A stretch of DNA of 5,341 bases from Acidobacteria bacterium UBA6911 (GTDB taxonomy: Bacteria; Acidobacteriota; UBA6911), in contig DKBB01000245.1 of the NCBI GenBank assembly GCA_002451015.1, positions 14,539-19,879 of the forward strand. The letters are read 5' to 3'. The notes under the pieces were generated by a model. That model had not been told where the DNA came from and did no database searches. It saw only the letters and a program-made list of their open reading frames with translations. Within the stretch, counting starts at the first letter, position 1, and every line of letters starts with the position of its first letter. Made by a program: the position numbers and the translations under genes. Below are positions 1 through 4,739 of the stretch, one piece after another.

Positions 1-278
1 ACACCAAGCGGTGAGTAGAAAGCGGTCTCGGGACCGATTTCATAGGGTTCTGAACCCTCCATAACGATCCGTGCTTTCCCGCTTATGAGGAATAAAACCT
101 CTTCCGATTCGGTGTGGGTATGGTCGGGAATCTGGCTTCCGACCTCTGTAATATTCATTCCCATCGATACGTTTTTGACTCCGCCGAACTTGGGAGCCAA
201 AAGAAGCTTTGAAGTGCGTGGCGGGTTCCGAAATTCGCCTTCCACATCAGCAGCCCTTACAAAAGGCGGTTTGCTCAT
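1..278 (-). CDS. Cupin-domain protein, C-terminus cut by the window edge
   Basis: Read on the minus strand from ATG at 278-276, 92 codons are visible before the left edge. A strong Shine-Dalgarno GGAGGA (287-292) lies 8 bases upstream and fixes the start. Residues 47-67 match cupin motif 1, G-x5-H-x-H-x4-E-x6-G: Gly47, His53, His55, Glu60 and Gly67. The two histidines and the glutamate are the usual metal ligands of this beta-barrel fold. Motif 2 would lie beyond the edge, so completeness cannot be judged. No signal peptide or membrane segment is visible, so it is probably cytoplasmic. It is transcribed divergently from the racemase operon and has the same operator type at its promoter, which suggests a role in the same pathway. 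Small cupins there are often sugar-acid isomerases, lyases or sensors; the exact activity cannot be read from this fragment. Confidence 0.85.
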   Translation of the reverse strand, partial: MSKPPFVRAADVEGEFRNPPRTSKLLLAPKFGGVKNVSMGMNITEVGSQIPDHTHTESEEVLFLISGKARIVMEGSEPYEIGPETAFYSPLG

Positions 279-297
279 AATACAAATCCTCCAGTCT

Positions 298-351
298 GTT
301 CCATTATGCGGAATCGCGTTCCATGTTAAGCGAAATTCCACTCTATGTCAA
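298..351 (-). promoter_or_regulatory. Promoter and composite operator of the cupin gene
   Basis: On the minus strand a perfect -35 TTGACA (351-346) is separated by 17 bp from a -10 TAACAT (328-323), which puts the start of transcription near 316, about 38 nt before the ATG. The 27-bp composite motif covers 324-298 and begins on the last two bases of the -10 box. Its core is the inverted repeat TTCC-N7-GGAA (299-313). A molecule bound there would block polymerase, so repression is the natural reading. The motif recurs at the three other promoters of the window. Confidence 0.7.
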
Positions 352-353
352 TC

Positions 354-372
354 AATTTCGCATATCGGAATT
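354..372. promoter_or_regulatory. Additional operator-like palindrome between the divergent promoters
   Basis: AATTTC-GCATATC-GGAATT is an inverted repeat with 6-bp arms (one mismatch) and a 7-bp centre, the same TTYC-N7-GRAA geometry as the promoter-proximal sites. It lies just upstream of the cupin -35 box and about 25 bp upstream of the racemase -35 box, outside both core promoters. It may be an auxiliary site for looping or cooperative binding, or an activator site. The match in form is seen directly; the role is inferred. Confidence 0.5.
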
Positions 373-396
373 TTCCTTGAGTGTCATACTAAAAAA

Positions 397-458
397 TTGA
401 CAATGCTATCTTTGGAGATTTATTCTGCCCTATGGAACGAAATTTCGCAATGTGAAAC
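397..458 (+). promoter_or_regulatory. Promoter and composite operator of the racemase-dehydrogenase operon
   Basis: A perfect -35 TTGACA (397-402), an 18-bp spacer and -10 TATTCT (421-426) predict a start of transcription near 432-434. The composite motif occupies 432-458, directly after the -10 box, with the core TTTC-N7-GAAA at 443-457. An imperfect copy, TTCT-N7-GGAA (423-437), lies exactly 20 bp upstream and overlaps the -10 box. The same pair of boxes with the same 20-bp offset is present at the Fe-S gene promoter (4431-4445 and 4451-4465). A separate perfect TATAAT at 544-549 has no convincing -35 box and is not called as a promoter. Confidence 0.72.
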
Positions 459-564
459 TTTATTGGGCAAAATTCGATTCAGCGTGACAGCGGTCCAATG
501 TTTTTTTTAAAGGTCTTTATCCGGACCATTTAATTAAAGATAATATAATATTCCGGTTTTTTTA

Positions 565-603
565 ACCCGCAGTGAAATATTAAGCGGGTGTCCCCGAATC
601 GGG
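565..603 (+). other. Two hairpins in the racemase leader, next to the start codon
   Basis: The predicted leader is about 178 nt. Near its end, ACCCGC (565-570) pairs with GCGGGT (584-589) around a 13-nt loop, and CCCG (593-596) pairs with CGGG (600-603) around a 3-nt loop. The second hairpin ends 7 nt before the ATG, where a Shine-Dalgarno would normally be, and no AGGAG-like site is present. Neither hairpin is followed by a T-run, so these are not terminators. They may influence translation initiation; I recognise no known riboswitch class. Confidence 0.35.
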
Positions 604-610
604 CTTCGAT

Positions 611-1906
611 ATGTATTCAGTGCCATTTGGAAAAAAAACTCTTCAATTTTCAGTTCCCGACGGAATGCAGGTGGATTGGGCGATTTCGAAGCCTGTTACA
701 CCTTTAGAGAATGAGCAGGCTGCTGTCGCGGAAGCTCTGGCTCATCCGCTTGGTACGCTGCCTCTAAGTGATATCGCTCATGCGGGAGATCGCGCCTGTA
801 TTGTCTTCACCGATGTTACGCGTGCCTGTCCGGACCATTTGCTGGTGCCGCCGCTTTTATCGGAATTGAAAAGGGGTGGTGTTCGGGACGAAGACATAAC
901 CCTGATTTGCGGTATCGGGATGCATCGTCCTTCGTCTCATGAAGAAAAGATCGCCAAACTGGGAGCCGACATTGTTTCGCGTTACCGGGTGATTGATAAC
1001 GAGCCGCAGAATGTCGATGCGCTGGTGGATCTGGGGACGACGGAAGGAGGCGTTCCGGTATCCGTGCACCGCGCTGTTGTTGACGCGGACGTTGTAGTCG
1101 CTACCGGAATCGTGGAACCGCATCAGTATGCCGGCTATTCCGGCGGACGCAAGACGCTGGCTGTCGGAGCGGCGGGTGAAGACCTGATCGCCCACACACA
1201 CGGACCCGCTTTTGTGGATCATCCGGGCACCCGGCTGGGACGGATTGAAGGCAATCCGTTTCATGAGGCAGTCACCGAGGCGGCGCATCGCGCGGGACTC
1301 CGTTTTATACTCAATGTAGTGCTGGATGACGACAAACGTCTGCTGCGGGTCACTGCCGGGGATCCGGACGAAGCTTTCCGTGACCAGGTTGATTTCGCCC
1401 GTTCGGTGTACGAGGTTTCGGTGCCGCATCAATACGATATTGCAATAGGAGGCGTGGGTTTTCCAAAGGACAGTAACCTGTACCAGGCCAGCCGGGCTCC
1501 CTCTTACCTGTTTTTCGCTCCAACCTGTATTGTTCGCCCGGGAGGTTATTTTATCATTCCGGCTCCCTGCCAGGAGGGGGTAGGAAGTGGCGTGGGGGAG
1601 CAGAGATTTTACAGGGCGATGCGGGAGGCTCCGGATGTTGCGTTCATCCTGGAGGATGCTCGAAAGAATGGATACCCTCCGGGGCAGCAGCGGGCTTTCG
1701 TTATGGCGAAAGTCCTTGAGGAAGCAAAGGTCATAATTGTCGGAAGCGACTGCCCGGAAACGGTTTCGACGTGCAAGATGATTCCGGCCGCGACTATGGA
1801 AGAAGCCCTGCAAGTGGCGGGGGAAGCGCTTGGTTTCACAAGCGATGTACTGATTGTCCCTCATGCGCTTTTAACGCTGCCGGTTGTTCGGGAGCAGGAA
1901 AAATGA
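611..1906 (+). CDS. LarA-family nickel-pincer 2-hydroxyacid racemase/epimerase
   Basis: This 431-residue protein has the usual length of the LarA family (lactate racemase of Lactobacillus plantarum has 424). LarA uses a nickel-pincer nucleotide bound to a lysine to move a hydride and invert the 2-carbon of a hydroxy acid. Visible family motifs: N-terminal beta hairpin with PFGKKTLQFSVPD (5-17), TDVTR with Asp68 and Arg71, MHRPSS with catalytic His105, PHQYAGYSGGRK (170-181) with His171 and cofactor lysine Lys181, DHPGTR with nickel ligand His204, and NLYQASR (289-295) with Tyr291 and Gln292. At the place of LarA Lys298 there is Arg295, a change in the substrate pocket. Characterised homologues act on lactate, malate, phenyllactate and other hydroxy acids, so the substrate is open. 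The cofactor makers LarB, LarC and LarE are not here and must be elsewhere if the enzyme is active. The start at 611 gives the family N-terminus but lacks a clear ribosome site. The stop overlaps the next gene. Confidence 0.9.
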   Translation: MYSVPFGKKTLQFSVPDGMQVDWAISKPVTPLENEQAAVAEALAHPLGTLPLSDIAHAGDRACIVFTDVTRACPDHLLVPPLLSELKRGGVRDEDITLICGIGMHRPSSHEEKIAKLGADIVSRYRVIDNEPQNVDALVDLGTTEGGVPVSVHRAVVDADVVVATGIVEPHQYAGYSGGRKTLAVGAAGEDLIAHTHGPAFVDHPGTRLGRIEGNPFHEAVTEAAHRAGLRFILNVVLDDDKRLLRVTAGDPDEAFRDQVDFARSVYEVSVPHQYDIAIGGVGFPKDSNLYQASRAPSYLFFAPTCIVRPGGYFIIPAPCQEGVGSGVGEQRFYRAMREAPDVAFILEDARKNGYPPGQQRAFVMAKVLEEAKVIIVGSDCPETVSTCKMIPAATMEEALQVAGEALGFTSDVLIVPHALLTLPVVREQEK

Positions 1907-2895
1907 TGATGAATGCTTTGCAGGTTATGCGTCCCAGGGTGTTTGAAACGGTTCAGGTTCCCGTACCCAAGCTGTCCCCCGAAGAGGATGACGGCATACT
2001 GGTGCGGAGCGAATGGGCGGCCCTGTGCGGCAGCGACATTCCATTCTTTACCGGGAACAAGCGGCACAGGACCTTTCCGCTTGTTCCCGGAGCCCCTATT
2101 CATGAATGTGTCGGGGAAGTCGTGGAGAGTAATTCGGAACGGTTTAAGCCCGGTGACAGGGTTCTGGCTATACCCGAAGAGAACAGGGGATTGGCCGAGT
2201 TTTTCCTTGCCAGGGCATCCAAGTCCGTGGTTCTTGAGGGCGGCATCGATGATTTCGGTGCCGCCTGTCTGATTCAACCGTTGTCGACAGTGATGAATGC
2301 GATAGACAGACTGGGGGACATTAGCGGAAAGTCCGTTGCCGTTGTGGGGCTTGGTCCTATGGGATTGCTGCTCTGCTGGTATGCCTCGCAGAAGGGAGTC
2401 GGCTCTATTGTCGGAATCGATCCCAGCACGGAACGCTGCCGTATTGCAGACAGGTTGGGCGTTGCCCGTACGATCAGCAGTCGCAGCATCGAAGTCGTCC
2501 AGGCGGCTCGTCTTTCAGCAAAAGAATGGGATCCGCCCGATATCTGTATTGAGGCCGTCGGCCACCAGATGGCAACAATCAACGATTGCCTGGAACTTGT
2601 GCGCAAATACGGTACCGTGGTTGCGTTCGGAGTGCCCGACCAGACGGTGTATGCCCTGGAATATGAAGTCTTCTTTCGCAAAAACGCTCTGTTGATGGCA
2701 ACCGTTACCCCGGACTGGGCCGAGTATCTGCTTAAGGCTCGGAATCTCTATATTGAAAATATGGAGGTTCTGTCTCCCCTCGCTACTCCCAGGATGCCTG
2801 TAGGGGAAGCGGAAAAAGCGTTTCACAGGTACGAACGGCACGAAGAAGGCATACTGAAAACCGTGTTGGATGTGACTTGTTGGCGGGAAAAATAA
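1903..2895 (+). CDS. Zinc-type medium-chain dehydrogenase (alcohol/polyol dehydrogenase-like)
   Basis: 330 residues of the medium-chain dehydrogenase superfamily: GroES-like N-terminal domain, then a Rossmann domain. Catalytic-zinc elements are ALCGSD (Cys42, Asp45) and PIHE (His67, Glu68). The usual GHE glycine is Ile66, and the glutamate often seen in the later E-P motif is Gln125 (LIQPL). The four-cysteine structural-zinc lobe expected after residue 88 is missing and replaced by a short loop. GLGPMG (149-154) binds the dinucleotide, and Asp173 at the end of strand 2 favours NAD over NADP. It probably oxidises an alcohol, polyol or sugar acid, but the substrate is unknown. ATG at 1903 overlaps the racemase stop as ATGA, and two further in-frame ATGs follow at 1906 and 1909. 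GGAG (1891-1894) is 8 nt from the first and AGGA (1896-1899) 9 nt from the third, so either may be used. Tight overlap implies coupled translation with the racemase. Confidence 0.88.
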   Translation: MMMNALQVMRPRVFETVQVPVPKLSPEEDDGILVRSEWAALCGSDIPFFTGNKRHRTFPLVPGAPIHECVGEVVESNSERFKPGDRVLAIPEENRGLAEFFLARASKSVVLEGGIDDFGAACLIQPLSTVMNAIDRLGDISGKSVAVVGLGPMGLLLCWYASQKGVGSIVGIDPSTERCRIADRLGVARTISSRSIEVVQAARLSAKEWDPPDICIEAVGHQMATINDCLELVRKYGTVVAFGVPDQTVYALEYEVFFRKNALLMATVTPDWAEYLLKARNLYIENMEVLSPLATPRMPVGEAEKAFHRYERHEEGILKTVLDVTCWREK

Positions 2896-2945
2896 AAAAA
2901 CGCAGAGATCCGAAGAGTAAATAACTCTCTGCGAACCTCTGCGTT
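2889..2945 (-). terminator. Rho-independent terminator of the LDH2-type gene, in the convergent gap
   Basis: AACGCAGAG (2899-2907) and CTCTGCGTT (2937-2945) form a perfect 9-bp stem. Read on the minus strand, this hairpin is followed by a T-rich run (complement of the A-rich 2888-2900), so it best terminates the minus-strand dehydrogenase. The T-run overlaps the stop codon of the plus-strand dehydrogenase. On the plus strand only two T's follow the stem, both inside it, so termination there is weaker. An inner stem AGAGT/ACTCT (2914-2918, 2924-2928) nests inside. A second CTCTGCG (2927-2933) can pair with the same left arm, giving a competing fold. Confidence 0.75.
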
Positions 2946-2979
2946 CTGCCTGTCTGGCCGGGTCTCAGCGGTGTAGTAT

Positions 2980-4056
2980 TTACTGAAGTTTTTCCAGACC
3001 GAACTTTTCTCCATAGCCGGCAAGCATCTGCAGTTCATCGTCATCGACGTCGACGCCTTCAGCCAGGGATTCCGTCCGTTTTTCCAGTTCCTTCTCTCCG
3101 TGAATGAAGATCCGGTCGTGGCCATGGGCTTTTTCACTGTCACGTACCTGCTGGAGGATGCCTTCCACGTGGGCGGCGATTTCGTTGGAATTTCCGAATA
3201 GATTGGTGTTCAGTGCGCCGAAGAAATGGGTTACACCGCAGCCGTTAACCGGGCTGAAGGTGTCGCGGCACCAGGAACCCATAGACATTCCGGAGCAGAG
3301 AAGATCGACCAGCAGACCGAGTCCGTACCCTTTGTGTCCGCCGAGTTCTTCGCCGGCGCCGCCGAGGAAAAGATGCCCGCCCATATTGCTTTCACGATAA
3401 ATTTTCTGGAATGCGTGGATGTCTGTCGTGTCGTTGCCCTGTTCGTCGACACACCAGCCGATCGGCATCGGTTTGTTGCGGCGCTCGTGGACCTCGACCT
3501 TGCCGTGGGCGACGGTCGTAGTGGCCATATCCAGTGTGAAGGGGGTTTTTCCTGTCGTCGGAATCGAATAGCAGATGGGGTTGGTCCCCAGGATGCGTTC
3601 CCGTCCGAAGGTAACGATCGAGCAGATCCGGGTGTTGGTGAAGGACATTCCGATGAATCCTTCCTTCGACGCCAATTCCGCCCAGAGTGCGGCCATTCCA
3701 AAATGGCTTGAATTGCGAACCGAGGCGAATCCTGCACCGGAATTCTTTGCTTTCTCGATGATGCGATCCATGGCGAACTTGGAGATGTGGCCGCCGATAC
3801 CGTTGTGGCCGTCTACGGTCAGGGATATAGGCGTTTCGTGGACAATTTCAGGCTCCGCATCCGGGAAGACAAAATTTTTCTTTATGTTCGTTTCATAGAA
3901 AGGAAGACGCCCGACACCGTGAGAAGGGACGCCGCGCGCATCGGCTTCTACCAGAACCCACGCAGTTATTTCCGCCTGGGGTTTGGGATATCCCAGTTTT
4001 TCCAGTACTTTAGTGGTATAGGCTGTCAACGCATCGTATGTGATTTTTGCACTCAT
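2980..4056 (-). CDS. LDH2/MDH2-type NAD(P)-dependent 2-hydroxyacid dehydrogenase
   Basis: 358 residues, full length for the type-2 malate/L-lactate dehydrogenase family, a cytoplasmic fold unrelated to classical lactate dehydrogenase. Members oxidise malate, lactate, ureidoglycolate, sulfolactate or 2,3-diketogulonate-type acids, or reduce cyclic imino acids. Visible motifs: ADARGVPSHGVGRL (38-51) with His46 and Arg50, VRNSSHFG (113-120) with the likely catalytic His118, ILGTNP (155-160), the MATTTVAHGK segment (177-186), IGWCVDEQG (199-207), and the glycine-rich GGHKGYGLGLLVDLL (239-253). The C-terminal tail after about residue 335 is acidic and less typical. The ATG at 4056 has AAGGAG (4070-4065) 8 nt upstream. 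It is alone in its transcription unit, convergent with the racemase operon, and has its own copy of the shared operator. The substrate is not determined; context suggests one isomer of the hydroxy acid handled by the racemase. Confidence 0.9.
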   Translation of the reverse strand: MSAKITYDALTAYTTKVLEKLGYPKPQAEITAWVLVEADARGVPSHGVGRLPFYETNIKKNFVFPDAEPEIVHETPISLTVDGHNGIGGHISKFAMDRIIEKAKNSGAGFASVRNSSHFGMAALWAELASKEGFIGMSFTNTRICSIVTFGRERILGTNPICYSIPTTGKTPFTLDMATTTVAHGKVEVHERRNKPMPIGWCVDEQGNDTTDIHAFQKIYRESNMGGHLFLGGAGEELGGHKGYGLGLLVDLLCSGMSMGSWCRDTFSPVNGCGVTHFFGALNTNLFGNSNEIAAHVEGILQQVRDSEKAHGHDRIFIHGEKELEKRTESLAEGVDVDDDELQMLAGYGEKFGLEKLQ

Positions 4057-4321
4057 TTAGAATTCTCCTTCTTCCCCCGCATTTCTTCTGGGTAATCGTT
4101 GTATTGCCGGCCTAGCCTGCATTTCTACAAGGTTTCTACTGCGACGGCACAGAGGACCCTGTCCGCTCCGTTGATTTCGATCGAGCGTCTTGTATCCAAG
4201 ACCTCCGAGCCGTCTCACCATGAAATCCTGTGAGAAATGCGGGCTGGCAGTGGTGAAACCCTGTGGCAAAAGCTTACAAGAGCTGTATTATGAATCCATA
4301 TTGTTCCATCATACGGAACAA
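4057..4321 (-). other. Long 5' leader of the LDH2-type gene, no convincing gene
   Basis: Between the predicted transcription start (near 4321) and the ATG lie about 265 nt. A TTG-initiated 70-codon frame (4269-4057) ends directly at the gene start, but it lacks a good ribosome site and looks like no family I know. In another minus-strand frame, 29 codons at 4214-4128 between two stops have a protein-like composition (including SIEINGADRVLCAVAVETL). That frame, after one more stop, ends with a TGA overlapping the ATG of the dehydrogenase. This could be the relic of a decayed upstream gene or chance. No terminator or known riboswitch was recognised. Confidence 0.35.
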
Positions 4322-4357
4322 AGTTTCATGATAGCCAACCAGGCTCCTTTGTGTCAA
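4303..4357 (-). promoter_or_regulatory. Promoter and composite operator of the LDH2-type gene
   Basis: On the minus strand a perfect -35 TTGACA (4357-4352), an 18-bp spacer and -10 TATCAT (4333-4328, 5 of 6 bases) predict a start near 4321. The composite motif runs 4329-4303 and begins on the last two bases of the -10 box, as at the cupin promoter. Its core is the best palindrome of the window: TTGTTCC-ATCATAC-GGAACAA (4301-4321), with perfect 7-bp arms and a 7-bp centre. Confidence 0.75.
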
Positions 4358-4405
4358 TCACTTTCGAATAGGCAAATGAATTCGCAGATCCAGCAATGAA
4401 TCGAA

Positions 4406-4466
4406 TTCACATGGAGTAAAAAATATTCTATTCTATAGAATGGAACAAGATTTCGCTATATGAAAT
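4406..4466 (+). promoter_or_regulatory. Promoter and composite operator of the Fe-S oxidoreductase gene
   Basis: -35 TTCACA (4406-4411, one mismatch), a 17-bp spacer and -10 TATTCT (4429-4434) predict a start near 4440. The composite motif is at 4440-4466, five bases after the -10 box, as at the racemase promoter. Its core ATTTC-GCTATAT-GAAAT (4450-4466) is a perfect inverted repeat. The upstream box TTCT-N7-GGAA (4431-4445) is 20 bp away. A third overlapping palindrome, ATTCT-N7-AGAAT (4425-4441), is also perfect. The downstream leader is about 300 nt. Confidence 0.7.
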
Positions 4467-4481
4467 ATTTGTGGAGATATA

Positions 4482-4614
4482 GTGTCCAGTTTTCGAGAAT
4501 CCAGAAAAATATGGGAAAAATATGGACACCCACATATCCAGAATCAACAAAAATGTGGCCACCCATATTCTCACAGATCCTGAACAGGGTTCCAAAAGAT
4601 GGGTGGCCACAATT
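4482..4614. repeat. Cluster of inverted repeats in the Fe-S gene leader (REP/MITE-like)
   Basis: TGTGGCCACCCAT (4554-4566) and ATGGGTGGCCACA (4599-4611) are a perfect 13-bp inverted repeat around a 32-nt loop, with A-rich and T-rich flanks that extend the pairing. The loop contains CCTGAACAGG, a small nested hairpin. To the left, GTGTCCA (4482-4488) and TGGACAC (4523-4529) form a 7-bp inverted repeat. Four related units resembling TGG-M-CAC, three of them TGG-M-CACCCAYAT-like, occur in both orientations within 130 bp. The region is AT-rich and codes for nothing recognisable. It could be a dispersed non-autonomous repeat or a structured leader. It is not a simple terminator: the T-run is only five long and follows a large loop. 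Confidence 0.5.
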
Positions 4615-4692
4615 TTTCAGGAAGTTATGGATCGTCTGGCTTCTGACTCCCGGCTTCCTGTGTCATGATTTAGTGGTATAAAGAGTTCTAAA

Positions 4693-4737
4693 ATGATGGG
4701 CTCGATCGGAAAACCTTTTAGAAATAACAGAGTGTAG
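4693..4737 (+). other. Possible 14-codon upstream peptide before the Fe-S gene
   Basis: ATG at 4693 opens a frame encoding MMGSIGKPFRNNRV and stops at TAG 4735-4737, two bases before the TTG start of the Fe-S gene. Such close spacing would allow coupled translation of a gene whose own ribosome site is poor. Only a weak AGAG lies upstream (4682-4685). A frame this short can occur by chance, so this is tentative. Confidence 0.2.
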
Positions 4738-4739
4738 TT

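Noticed and set aside
85..510. 141-codon plus-strand frame across the cupin gene and the divergent intergenic region
   Set aside because: It crosses the minus-strand cupin, both promoters and the operators, has no ribosome site and a composition unlike a protein.
544..549. Perfect TATAAT in the racemase leader as a second promoter
   Set aside because: No -35 element at 16-18 bp spacing; the surrounding sequence is AT-rich, so the hexamer is likely by chance.
857..1864. Long open frame of 335 codons on the minus strand inside the racemase gene
   Set aside because: Its translation resembles no known family and has no ribosome site, while the plus strand encodes a full-length LarA homologue with all key motifs; it is an antisense by-product of codon usage.
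4009..4680. Exact 12-bp match TTTAGTGGTATA at 4009-4020 and 4669-4680, as possible attachment sites or target duplications
   Set aside because: About one shared 12-mer is expected by chance in a window of this size; one copy is inside the dehydrogenase gene and no mobile gene lies between.
4428..4681. Short opposing frames (60 and 73 codons) across the hairpin region, rich in Trp, Phe and Pro
   Set aside because: They are explained by translation of the inverted repeats and the operator; no ribosome sites and no family resemblance.
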